A DNA stretch of 64,000 nt. Source: Anabas testudineus. Lineage: Eukaryota > Chordata > Actinopteri > Anabantiformes > Anabantidae. The notes below the pieces were generated by a model that saw nothing but the letters and a program-made list of their open reading frames with translations, had not been told where the DNA came from and made no database searches. A program made the translations under genes and the position numbers. The stretch covers positions 19,451,425-19,515,424 of the forward strand of contig NC_046632.1 in the NCBI RefSeq assembly GCF_900324465.2. The letters run 5' to 3'. Shown piece by piece: positions 10,796 to 21,479 of this stretch (its first letter is position 1; each line of letters opens with the position of its first letter).

Positions 10796-12230
10796 GTCAA
10801 AAATCCCAGCTGATTTCTACCTCAGAAAAATATGTTGAAAAGTTCAACAGCAGCACCGCTAACAGGACCTATTTAAATCTGCATGGTTATATTCTGTTCC
10901 ATTACAGCAACGTCATCAGTCTGTGTTTACCTGGAACTGTCCCTTTAACAGGAAATGAACAGGTGAGGGAAACAGAAGCTCTGGCTCTGATGTATTGATC
11001 AGTGATTAGTTATTGATCTGCTGCAGCAGCAGTCTGTGCTCACTCATGATGTCATATGTTGTCTATTTTTAAAGGTGTGAAGAAGAACCTCAGCAGCTTC
11101 GGTTTCTATAGCAATGGAGGATAAAAATACATCCGTCTGTCACTAAGCAACAGCAGATCGACCAATCAGATCCTCCGACAGGTGAGAGTAACGGTCTGCT
11201 CTAAAGCGTCAGCTGTTCTTCAACTGTTTTTTCTTTGCTGCTGTCTGGCAGTTGTTGAAAGATATGATGGGAAATGTAGTGAATTCCAAACCTCAGTAAA
11301 ACACTGAGGTGAATGAACAAACAACCAGAGTTCTGCAGCTTAAAACTGTCCCAGCTGTTCTCTGACACACAACAAACATTACTTCACCTCAGTCTGAGGT
11401 TCTTATTTCATTTTTATTACATTTTTATCCTGTGTTTAGTCAGATTTGATGTCTCTAAGATTTCACCATTTAAAACAATATTGTCCACATGTTGTAAGTA
11501 CTGTGAGAAGCTGGACATGTTTGTTTGACACCTGTGTGGTTACAGATAAAACGTACTATATGTGCCAAGTTCAGCAAATCAGTTTCCTGAAGATGTAGAA
11601 CTAGAAAATGGAAATCACCTCAATGACACGAGTCCAACTTCTTCAAAAGCGTCATTCTGCCGTCAGAAAACTATTTTTAATCATCGTTCAATCTTTCTAC
11701 CCACCAAAGTGGGTCTGTGTCTCAGTGTGGGACATTTTCAATTCAAACAAGAACAAAGATATTTTGTTGTTCTTAAGGAACTCCGACAGATGTAGACATG
11801 TATATATTTCACTTATCTGCAGCACTAGTGACTATTTCTTTCTTAAAAAGTCGAACAGAGCTCTTCATCCTTCTCGAGTTATCAAAACATCAACAAGTCG
11901 TCCAGCTTTAATGCCCATGTAGGTCATTTCTCGCAACCGTCTCGTTCAACCAAAGTCACCATTTGTTTCAACTACACTACAAATTATAGCTGGTCATCAT
12001 GTAATAATAACTGCAGCCGCTAAACTGCGTCAAATGGTGACGTGTGTTGTTCGTATATTGCTGCTGTTACAAACGAGGACAGTCTCCAAATGGATGATCA
12101 GACATTTTTCTTCACCATTATTTCTTGAGAGGGGAAGAGAGAACAAGAAGAAAAGATTTGATTGGAGGAAGGAAAAAGATCCAAGATGTTCACTAATCTA
12201 CAAAACCACCATCAGACATCTTTTACCTTT
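10796..12230. other. Intergenic DNA, no gene recognised
   Basis: AT-rich sequence with short ORFs of no recognisable family. Confidence 0.55.
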
Positions 12231-12235
12231 AATGA

Positions 12236-12289
12236 TTGGAGAACTGATTGGTCTTGGGACTGACCACAGACAAACCACACACTGGAGCA
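12236..12289 (+). pseudogene. Small inverted fragment resembling the chemokine receptor N-terminus
   Basis: The plus strand here reads IGELIGLGTDHRQTTHWSIV, against IGELIGLCTHNNNHSVEQVV at residues 18-37 of the receptor encoded on the minus strand (13393-13448). At DNA level the first 21 bases match at 19 positions, and the similarity continues to about 12289 with one 2-base gap. It may be a relic of an inverted duplicate of the receptor gene. Chance similarity is not excluded over so short a length. Confidence 0.45.
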
Positions 12290-12353
12290 TTGTACCTGCA
12301 GATTAACAGTGATTCTTGGATTCAGGTCCAAAAACAGGTCCAGATTATCATCT

Positions 12354-13499
12354 TCATATGATAAAGCATGAGTCATTGTTGCTGGGCTTTTCCACCGAGT
12401 GGTGAGCAGGCATGTAGTTCTCAGAGTTGAACCTGGAGAAGCAGCACAGACACCACAGGTCCTGGAAGATCCTTCTGATGTGGTTCCTGAACTTCACCCC
12501 AGCTAAGGCGTACAGCACCGGGTTCAGGCAGCAGTGCAGGTAGGCGATGGTCTGAGTGACTGTCTTGGCCGTATGCAGGGCGTCCGACTCTTCACAACTA
12601 TGCTGGTCGAACATGCTGATGGTGTCATAAAGGAGCGTGACGTTGTAGGGCAGGTGGCAGACGATGAACACCACCACCACAGCCAGCACCACCCGCACCG
12701 CCTTGTGCCGCTGGAAGTTTTTGGCTCTCAGCAGCGTGATGATGACGGCGGTGTAGCAGAAGATCATGATGAGCAGCGGCAGGAAGAAGCCCACAGCGAT
12801 CTGGGTGCTGGGAACGGCCAGCTTGGTCAACAAGGCTGTGTTGTTATCAGAGAACCTGAACTCGCAGACGTACTGTGGAGGCAGGGAGACACCGTCCCAT
12901 CCCTCGACTGAGAGGTTCAGCCCGCTGTGGGTCAGATTCTCCTCCGGCACAAACATCATGTTGTGGGATGGCTGGTAACAGTGGTAGAAGTAGAAGGTCG
13001 GGACAGACAGCAGAACAGCACAGACCCAGACGATGGCACAGATGATGCGGCTGTAGGACAGCGAACGCAGCCTGAAACTGCGTCGGGCCTGCACGATGGC
13101 GATGTAGCAGTCGGTGCTGATGCAGGCGAGCAGCAACATGCCGCTGTACAGGTTCACGCTGTAGGAGCCTCGCAGCAGCTTGCAGGCCACCGAGCCCATC
13201 GACCACGACGACATCTCGTTGTAGACGATAAGAGGCAGCGCTACCACAAACAGCAGGTCTGCGATGGCCACGTTGAGCAGGTAGATGTCCGTCATGGACT
13301 TGGTCCCCTTGTAGAAGGCGTAGGTGGCGATCACCAGGCTGTTTCCCATGAAGCCCAGGATGCAGATGATGGAGTGGACGTACGGGCTGACCACCTGCTC
13401 CACACTGTGGTTGTTGTTGTGTGTACAAAGTCCAATCAGTTCACCAATGTAATAATCTTCATAACTTTCATTATACTCGGGTTCTGAAAGGCTCGACAT
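12354..13499 (-). CDS. CC chemokine receptor, CCR6/CCR7-like, with atypical DCY motif
   Basis: Intronless coding exon of 381 codons for a class A GPCR with seven hydrophobic segments. Family marks are KSMTDIYLLNVAIADLLF (TM2), CISTDCYIAIVQARRSFRLRS (end of TM3 and loop 2), NFQRHKAVRVVLAVVVVFIV (TM6), NPVLY (TM7) and FRNHIRRIFQDLWC (helix 8). These resemble CCR6 most, with CCR7 features around TM6. Chemokine-receptor cysteines are present: Cys25 (N-terminus) with Cys302 (loop 3), and Cys106 with Cys212. The acidic, tyrosine-rich N-terminus (ESYEDYY) suits sulphation and chemokine binding. Two oddities: the G-protein-coupling Arg of DRY is Cys131, and extracellular loop 2 is long (about residues 173-223), with N-glycosylation sites at 188, 195 and 219. 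It could be a signalling receptor with altered coupling or an atypical scavenger. The exact orthologue is not settled. Confidence 0.88.
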   Translation of the reverse strand: MSSLSEPEYNESYEDYYIGELIGLCTHNNNHSVEQVVSPYVHSIICILGFMGNSLVIATYAFYKGTKSMTDIYLLNVAIADLLFVVALPLIVYNEMSSWSMGSVACKLLRGSYSVNLYSGMLLLACISTDCYIAIVQARRSFRLRSLSYSRIICAIVWVCAVLLSVPTFYFYHCYQPSHNMMFVPEENLTHSGLNLSVEGWDGVSLPPQYVCEFRFSDNNTALLTKLAVPSTQIAVGFFLPLLIMIFCYTAVIITLLRAKNFQRHKAVRVVLAVVVVFIVCHLPYNVTLLYDTISMFDQHSCEESDALHTAKTVTQTIAYLHCCLNPVLYALAGVKFRNHIRRIFQDLWCLCCFSRFNSENYMPAHHSVEKPSNNDSCFII

Positions 13500-14689
13500 C
13501 GTGTCCTGCTCCGAGAAATGTCACTGCTGCCTCTGCTGTGAACAAAGGACAGGAAAAAAGGAGAAATGGTTGAACCGTGCATGGGAAAGAGTTCCGACAG
13601 AGTCACTCACATGTTTCATGTGACTTTAGAAAAGAGGAAACACTCCAGTCTACAGAGCTGGACCGAAAGGAACAGATGAACAAAACAGATACTGGTTTAT
13701 TAAATCATCAACTTCAGATTGTAGGAGAACAGTGACCAGCGATGCATGTTGTCTGATTTCAACTCCATACAGACATCATGTCAGTGACAGTCTTACTACT
13801 GTGGCTTGAAAGATGATGGAACCAAAGAAAATAAGGAATCAAACTTCACATAACCTCCTGTAAAACCACATTTCATTACATTTATCATTTTTATAAAATT
13901 TTAATAAGAAACAGCTCCATCTTTAAATTTACTGAGCAGACATGAGAGTGAAGACTGAGCTTCTGTGGTCTGTGTGGTTTCCTCCTGTAATCTCTGTAAT
14001 GGAGAAAGTGTTTGTTACAAATAGCTGTCTTCCTGCCTTTACAGCCGAGATTCTGATCACTGCAGTGACTCATGACATTAGATGTAAGCTCCAGATGAGG
14101 GGGGCACCTTTAGGAGGATGTACTTGCAGCTGGCTGCCACATTACAGTGATGGCAGTTGTTCCCGTCACAGACAGAGTCAGTGTCCTAACCCCAACCCTG
14201 AAGAGCTGAGGTTCCTGTGGAGGTGGAACAATTCTCCCTCAGCAGAGGAGGTGGCCTGAGACATAATCGAAGAGCATCTTTGATACATTGAGCCTGGTAC
14301 CACATCGTTTTTATGCACACTACAGTTTTAATCACTTAAACTGGAGCCCAGTAGCTCACTCTGGCACCAGATCCTCCGTACTCACTATTGATTGGGTGCG
14401 TGGTTTATTTTACAACACACCTGGGTTCACAATTAGTGTGTTATTGTGTCTGTGCTGTTCCACTAAGACAAATCTTTATTTGTTCCCAAGACAGAAATTT
14501 GCTTGTTACCGCTGCACAGTGACAGATAGAGAGGTAGAAAACAACAAGACACTCCATGAATAATCCAAAGTATTCAGTTTACAGTGACTTTGAGAAGTCA
14601 TGAACGCTGATTAATTCCAGTCAAAGTAAAAACAGATCTCTAAAAAAAAAATTCATTTATTAGAAATAAAAGAGGAGAGATCAGGAACA
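13500..14689. other. Upstream region of the chemokine receptor, no gene recognised
   Basis: Should hold the receptor promoter and any 5' UTR exon. I could not define either. Small ORFs match no family I recognise. Confidence 0.5.
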
Positions 14690-14890
14690 TATCGGTAAAC
14701 GGATGCTGAGGTTGGAGCTGCCAGGCAGGAGGTGTAGAGGAAGAACTAAGAGGAGATTTATGGATGTAGTGAGAGAGGACATGAAGTTAGTTGGAGAGAG
14801 AGAAGAGGATGTAGAGGACAGGGTTAAATGGAGGCAGATGATTCTCTGTGGCGACCTCTGAGAGGGAACAGCTAAAAGGAAAAGAAGAAT
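14690..14890 (+). mobile_element. Non-LTR retrotransposon 3'-end fragment
   Basis: Reads as the C-terminal tail of a LINE reverse transcriptase ORF (a pattern of RRFMDVVREDMK, then EDVEDRVKWRQMI, then CGDL and stop) followed by an A/G-rich GAAAAGAAGAAT tail. This end is common in teleost genomes. Family is uncertain (RTE- or Rex-like). Confidence 0.6.
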
Positions 14891-14985
14891 TAAATTTTTC
14901 AGCAGAAGTCATCTCAAGGCACTTTACTGTTTAAGGTTTAAACCTTAAAACTAATGTTTAAGGTTTAAACCTGACAAAAGAAGAA
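14891..14985 (-). mobile_element. Reverse-oriented fragment of the 10430-10795 repeat family
   Basis: Holds the reverse complement of the GAGATGACTTCTG tail and of the AAACCTTAAA repeats seen at about 10700-10780. It abuts the LINE tail at its left. Confidence 0.65.
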
Positions 14986-15000
14986 TAAGACACATGCATA

Positions 15001-15542
15001 TGTGACCTATGGTATCATGTCTTCTGTCTGTCTCTGTCCTTTTCTTTTTGAATAACCACTCGGACCTGCTCTGGATGGTAACAGCAGGTTTATTCAGCAA
15101 CCTGTAGTTTCACAAGGGATAAAAAGGCAGAATGATCATGTGTTGTGGGCAATCTGCTCATGTGCGCTCCGTCTGGAGAGACAGCACCATTATATTTAGC
15201 TAACTAGCTTAGGCTAAAGCTTAAACATTTCGAGCTAAAACACACAAAATGGTTCATAAACCCAACAAAATCACAACGAAAACAATTAACAAGCCGCTAC
15301 TATCAGCCTCATAGTGCTGGTAAAACTTTTATGTACTTTTAAATAAAGTTAACACACTTTGCCCATGGACACATTCACAAGCACGTAACCTTTCTGGAAA
15401 TCCTCCGCGCTTCTAAAGATTACCCATAATCCTGCTTTTAATCTTGCTTTTACTACTGAATGTATGTACGATATTTTACCAGCAGGTGTCGAATTGCCCC
15501 TTTTAGCTGGATTTAACCTGCATACATTTTAACTATGTCACA
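15001..15542 (-). mobile_element. Solo LTR of an LTR retroelement (fossil)
   Basis: In minus orientation it starts TGTGACATAG and ends CTATAGG-like into GTCACA (TG...CA ends with short inverted repeats). It carries an AATAAA signal near its 3' part followed by a GT-containing stretch, and is flanked by a 4-bp direct repeat CATA at 14997-15000 and 15543-15546. No internal gag/pol sequence adjoins it, so it looks like the product of LTR-LTR recombination. Family is not determined. The intact short target duplication and inverted ends suggest a fairly recent insertion. Confidence 0.7.
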
Positions 15543-15546
15543 CATA

Positions 15547-16455
15547 CACCCACACCATATCTGAAGAACAGGTCACTTACTTTTTCTTGCCCTGTATAAT
15601 AAATCCACCTGTGACAGGTGCTGTAACAGTGTCTACTGGTTGCAATGATAATACAGTTTAACTCAGAAGAATTGAAAGGTCCACTTACAGGATTTTCAGG
15701 TTCTCCTCCTCAGACTGTGAGCTGCTGCTCTCAAAGGTTCAAAATATGACTTAGTTAAAATCTGCCTGTGTGTTAAATGAGTGATTCCTGGTTCCTGAAG
15801 AACATATCTCTGCAGTGGGGTGGAGGTTATGGTTTCGAGTTTTCTGTTCCAGAAACAGAGACACTTTAACTGTGTGAAGGTGTTTCATTTCCTCGTTCAT
15901 ACTCAGTGACGTCACCGTCTCCAGTATCAGCCCAGAATAAAATCTGTCCATTGATACTGTGGATTTAGTTACTGTGTAAATCAGCTGTGATCTGTGAAGA
16001 ACTACGGTAACAACTTATTGATCATGTTGGAGATGATGTGAATATTTCTGAGTGATGAAAAGTGTAGTGCACCTGTTGAAGATTTAAAACCTGGACTCAA
16101 AGATGGATGTGAGCTCTTTCTAGAATTTACAGCATTGCTTAGGTCAGATCATTTCATTTTAAAGTCAAACTAAATAAAACTTTGTGTTTTGGTGTAAATT
16201 CGATCTAAGAGATGGAGCATTTAACCACATCCCATAATATGCTGTGTGAAATTTACATGAACAGTGATGGTAAAGCACCATCTGGTGGTTGGATCAGTCC
16301 ACGATGCCTTCATGATCTGACAGTTACTGGGGGAGGAGACGATCTCAGAGTGTTGAAGAGATCCACCTTCTTACTGGACATGAACCCGTCACCCAGGACC
16401 AGTCCTGCAGCTTCTTTCAAATGAAAGTGACAAAGTCACGTCCAGTCCAAGGTCA
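15547..16455. other. Intergenic DNA, no gene recognised
   Basis: No recognisable coding exon or repeat family apart from AT-rich stretches. Confidence 0.5.
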
Positions 16456-16459
16456 GAGG

Positions 16460-17673
16460 TGGAAAAACATTTATTTACAAATCTTCAGACGTCTATGTAC
16501 AAAACAGTTTCACAGTGAAACACAAAGAAGACGACGTCACGACTGAACCAGAAACTCACTGATCAATAATCAATAACATCTCTATGGTAAAATCTGCATT
16601 GTTTCTGTTTCTGTTTTTTCATTGATGAAAAAACAGAAAAAGCAGCAACAAACTCTGTCATTGTCCCCGTTAGTCATTGTCCCCGTTAGTCATCGTCCCT
16701 GTTAACGTGACCTGGTATACCCAGTACAGAGCAGCTTCTTCTGTTTACATGCTGCTGTGAATTTACTGGACTAATGTTTAATCAGTGAACTGAAGAATGT
16801 GAAATAAACACTGATAAAACAACGGTATGATCCTTTAGATGTTTCAGACCAGAAGCACGAGGTGACGTCAGAACGTATGAGAGAGGACGAAGCTCTGAGA
16901 CAGGCGGAGAACTGTGATCATGAAGAGAAGCTGCTGCATCTGTTTGACCTAAAACCTCAGTGAAAAAGAAGCTGGTGAACTTCATCAATGAGATGATCGA
17001 TTGTCTTACAGAGGAACCATCAAACCAAGGCACTGCTGCTCCTCTTACACTGAGTTCACACACACATATGCAGACTCTGATTGGATCCCTGGACCAGTTT
17101 CGAAATGTCCTGTCCATCGCTGGTTAAATGCATCTGTGACAGGAACAAGAACGTAGAACTGTTCTGTTCGGTTTCAGACCGGTTGTGTCACGCTTTAACA
17201 GTAAGACAGAAACAAACTCCGTCTAGAGACACAGTCCGTGTCTCTATACAACACTGTGTTCTGTCCCCCGTTGGTGGAGGGAGGGGGTCAAGTTTAGGGT
17301 CTCTGCTGGTCCATGAAAAAATATCAGAGACCAGTAACATGGAAGTTCACAAGAAAATGGTTTGAAGGATGTGTTAATCAGGTTTAGAGACATTGATTCA
17401 TCCACTGATTGTTTCAGAACCAGGTAAATGTCAACGTCCAGAGTGACGTCTTCAGATGTCTTTTTTTTTAAAAACAATCCAGAACCAGAAACCCGGCTGA
17501 CTGAAAAACCAGTGAACCAAGAAACCAGTAAATGTTCTGTCCACATCACCACACTAAGATCACATGACATACTCAAACTCACTGACACCTGCAGAGGTAC
17601 AGAACCAGCAGACAGCAGCAGAGACACAAACAGAACCACGACAGAGAAACACCCAGGTTTGTCTTTTCAACAA
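16460..17673 (-). other. zbtb25: Probable zbtb25 3' UTR
   Basis: A minus-strand AATAAA (reverse complement at about 16470-16475) lies 1.2 kb past the zbtb25 stop, and no other minus-strand gene intervenes. The region contains three tandem 17-bp copies of a CATTGTCCCCGTTAGT-type unit at about 16660-16705. Confidence 0.55.
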
Positions 17674-19544
17674 TCACTCGACAGGGACACCGTCCACACT
17701 CTCCTGGGAGATCTCAGAGTCCAGGGAGTAGCAGGAGCTGCCGTTGTCCTGATTGTCCCTGTTGGCATCTTCAGAAAGCGTGGCGGTGCCGGCCGAGGCC
17801 CCACCGCCCCCTCCGGGCTCCGCCGTGCCCTCGCAGAAGTGGGCCGAGGCCTGGAAGAGCTGGCTGCAGAGGCGGTTGTAGCGGTGGTAGCGGGACGGTT
17901 TGCCGGTGTGGGTGTACATGTGCTCCTGCAGCTGGCTTTTGTGGGAGAAGCGCAGGCTGCAGACTGCGCAGGCGATCTTACGTTTGCGTGAGTGCAAGAC
18001 AGCCGGGGTGGGGCTCCCCCCTCCGCCTACCCCTCCCACCCCTCGGCTCCTCCTCAGCTCTGCAGCCAGCTGATTGGCCAGTGCCTGGCTCTGTCTCAGC
18101 GCCTCCTCCAGACATCCTGCGTCCAGCTGCTCCTGTGTCCCCGGTGGCCCCTCCTCCACACCGGTGTCCAGCTCTCCACCCTGTGACAGCCCCTCCATCA
18201 GACGGGCGGGGTCCAGGGCGTGGCTAAACAGGTGCTCCCGGAGGCCTTCGGGGGAGGAGCAGCGCTCGCCACAGCGAGGACACAGCAGGACCAGGGACCG
18301 GTCTTTGAACAAGAGACTCTGACTGGGACTGCTGCTCTGAGACGGAGACCCCACCCCAGGAACCTCCTCCCCCTCACCATCCTCCCCCTCCTCCTCCTCT
18401 ACCCGCTCCTGCTTTATGCGAGCTGAAATGTCCGAGTCATCTCCAGACGCTACGGAGCAGACGTTGCGAAGCGCTGACGCCTGCCGGTCTGACGTAACGC
18501 CCTCTAGTCCAACAGCCAGGGACAGTTGAGAGTGGGAGCGTCCCCCCCCGCCAGCGGAGCATAAGTCCTCGGGGGCGCCGCGGGAGACCGTGGTGGTCTT
18601 TGGAACACCCGGCACCTCCTTGTTGGCCAGCTGGGAGGAGATCTGGATGCCATACAGGTTGGACATGCGGATCACATCTGTGGCGGCGTCTGCAGCCCCC
18701 TCTCCAGGTTTCCGACACAGCTGGTAGGCATGCAGGAACTTGATGCCATCCTGCAGCCGGCTCTGGTCCACCGGCTGTTTGGGACACATGCCGGTGTACA
18801 TGATGTGCAGCAGGTAGCTGAAGACGTCGGGCTGGATGTCAGTGGGCTGGATCTTTATACACTCACTGAGGACATAGAGACATGAGAAGGTTAAAAAAGA
18901 GACTTTTGGTATAAAACTTGAGTCAGAACAGAAAACGCTGCAGAAACAATAATCTGAAAAGGACTCAACTGTCCTGTTAGATACAGGGGAGCTCCCAGTC
19001 TGGATTGCTGTGTAACACAGACACTGTACCTGCTACTGTTTACCTCACTGTGATGGTCAAACTTTCCACTGCTCTACAGTCCTGTCTCAGATTTTCCAGT
19101 GCATTGTTTGTCTTATAACTCGTATAACTCTTAATCCCTGACATATGTAAATAATTAAACCTACATCATTAGTGCTCTGTCTGATTCACATGTAGTAAAA
19201 ACTCAGCTGCAGCTCTGAACCATGAGAACCAGTAAACCGGACATGATGATATGTGTACTACACGTTAGTATCCAGGTTGTAGTAAACTGTGCAAGAACAT
19301 AGAAACAAAACTCGCTGTAGCTTCTCTGTAGCCTCGGGTATGTTTGTGTTAGTGGTCCTGCCCCCCCCGACCTGGACTGGTGGATGAAGATCATCTTAAA
19401 GTAGTTGGAGAAGGAGGCGAGCACGGCTCGGTGAGCTTTGAAGTAGACATTTCCAATGGCGACGGTACAATCACACAGGAAGCCAAACTCTCTCTGAACG
19501 TTGAGCTGCTGCAGCAGGAAGAGGCTGTGAGACGACACCTCCAT
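17674..19544 (-). CDS. zbtb25: Zinc finger and BTB domain-containing protein 25
   Basis: Two coding exons join in frame: 19372-19544 (start) and 17674-18865, 454 codons (human 435). The N-terminal BTB/POZ domain ([41 protein letters not shown], then [20 protein letters not shown] across the splice) mediates dimerisation and corepressor contact. Two C2H2 fingers follow: [21 protein letters not shown] and [21 protein letters not shown]. The end [12 protein letters not shown] parallels human [21 protein letters not shown] and an IKQER sumoylation-like site are also shared with the family. A nuclear transcriptional regulator. An upstream ATG at 19574 lies beyond the acceptor whose exon begins at 19568, so it is intronic; the start at 19544 matches the human start. 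Divergent from zbtb1, as in human. Confidence 0.93.
18866..19371 (-). other. zbtb25: zbtb25 coding intron
   Basis: GT-AG intron of 506 bp splitting the BTB domain. No embedded feature noticed. Confidence 0.85.
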
Positions 19545-19984
19545 GACCCCCCCAGGACTTGACCCCCTCTGCAAGAGATGGGACCAACAGGACAGGAGGT
19601 AAAACTACATTCACCTTTGGACGTGGTTAACACATGAAAACATTCAGTGCTGTAATAACTTCAGGCGAACGTACAGTGGAACGGCGATAACTGCGCTGCA
19701 GTACCTGCTTTCAACAGCAGGTGGTGCCTCTTACTGTTAAATGAGATAAAGTTGCAGGTGTTTGCTGCACAAAGTATAAAGCAAACACACCTGTGTGACA
19801 TCACGGGAAGCAGTAGGTGTCAGTGTGGATTTCTGTGCCTGTGATGAAACCTGCAGTGAGTTTTTCAGCAGGAATTCTTTACGTTGTTATCTGAGACAGG
19901 TCACGTCACAGAAATGTACAGTAAGAAAAACAGGACTGCTGACCTGAGTGAGGTCAACAGTCCTGACCTTCTCGAGTTTAGGAC

Positions 19985-20135
19985 GAGAAGATATGAAGTG
20001 GCCTCAAGCTAATGCTGAGCTAGCATCAGACATTTAGCATCAGACATTTAGCTTCAGACAATTAGCATCAGACAATTAGCATCAGGCAATTAGCATCAGA
20101 CAATTAGCATTAGGTATTTAGCTTCAGATATTTAG
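19985..20135 (+). repeat. Short tandem repeat of about 15-bp units
   Basis: Around eight imperfect copies of a TTAGCATCAGACAA-type unit, in the predicted zbtb25 5' intron. Confidence 0.85.
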
Positions 20136-20214
20136 CAACATCATCAATATGAAACAGCTGCTGATGACGACACAGGAACCCCCACCAACCCAACACAGGA
20201 CCAGCGTCCCAGGT

Positions 20215-21312
20215 AGACTTGGGGGTTAGTGAGGTTTAAGTTGGGGGGGTTAGGTAAAAGGTGCTTGTTTTTTAAGTTGGCCGTATATTTGGCTAAAGTG
20301 CACTGGCATACAAGGGTCTGCACAAAATCGCCAGACCCCCTCCCCATCCTTCTAAAAATGTAAGTATAAGATGATGTTTATAAATTTGTCATTTCAAATG
20401 TTAAAACTTGTTTTCCAATAAAATCTTGTTTGTACAGTTTAAAAAGAGGTGGTTGATTGTTTTTTTTGAAAAGATTATTGTTTAATATCACTCTGTGTTA
20501 CAGACATATTTCAAGGAGTATGTTTATGTTCAGATTTATTAGATAAAAGAAAAATTTAAATTCATCATAAAACTATTCTTCAACACATTGGCAACAGTTT
20601 ATAAATAATAAAATTACAATAAAGATATCTGATAAAAAATGAGTAATAAAAATAAAATAAAAAACTGAGTTGGGGGTTAGAGTGGGGGGGGGGGGTGAGT
20701 TTGGGTGGTGAGGTTAGAGTTGGGGGGTTAGTGAGGTTAGAGTTGGTGGGGGTGAGGTTAGAGTTGGGGTGGTGAGGTTAGAGTTGGGGGGTTAGTGAGG
20801 TTAGAGTTGGGGTGGTGAGGTTAGAGTTGGGGGGTTAGTGAGGTTAGAGTTGGTGGGGGTGGTGAGGTTAGAGTTGGGGGGTTAGTGAGGTTAGACTTGG
20901 GGGGGTTAGAGTTGGGGGGTTAAAGTTGGGGGTCAGGGGGGTTAGAGTTGGTGGGGGTGGTGAGGTTAGAGTTGGGTTAGTGAGGTTAGACTTGGGGGGT
21001 TGGAGTTTGTGGGCGTGGTAAGGTTAGAGTTAGGGGGGTGAGTTTGGGGGGTGAGGTTAGAGTTGGGGGGTGAGGTTAGAGTTGGGGTGGTGAGGTTAGA
21101 CTTGGGGGGATTGGAGTTTGTCGGCGTGGTGAGGTTAGAGTTGGGGGGGGTGGTGAGGTTAGAGTTGGGGGGGTGAGTTTGGGTGGTGAGGTTAGAGTTG
21201 GGGGGGGTGGTGAGGTTAGAGTTGGGGGGGTGAGTTTGGGTGGTGAGGTTAGACTTGGGGGGATTGGAGTTTGTGGGGGTGGTAAGGTTAGAGTTGGGGG
21301 GGGGGGGGATGA
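20215..21312 (+). repeat. G-rich minisatellite (GGTGAGGTTAGAGTTGGGG type)
   Basis: Irregular tandem units of about 18-26 bp built from GTTAGAGTTGGGG and GTGAGG. The array is dense from 20665, with a degenerate start at 20215. The plus strand has many runs of four to eleven G, so G-quadruplex formation is plausible. It lies in the predicted zbtb25 5' intron, so its C-rich strand is in the nascent RNA. Confidence 0.93.
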
Positions 21313-21479
21313 GGCCACCTAACTGTGACCAGGTGTCTATGTTTAAACCACCTATTTTACTAAACGGTCAGTGACGTCACGTCATCAGCTCCACCTGAGC
21401 TCAGGTGAAAAAAATCATGCAGGTGAGGTCACAGCTTGACCTCTGACCTCTGTGAAGGTCACCTGCACGCGCAGCTGCA

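Noticed and set aside
12034-12306. A 90-codon ORF as a possible new gene
   Set aside because: Only its end shows similarity, to the receptor N-terminus; the rest has no recognisable features.
12534-13487. ORFs of 125-193 codons overlapping the chemokine receptor
   Set aside because: They are shadow frames of the receptor with no recognisable domains.
19545-19574. Upstream ATG giving zbtb25 ten extra residues
   Set aside because: It lies upstream of the splice acceptor whose exon starts at 19568, and the human start matches 19544.
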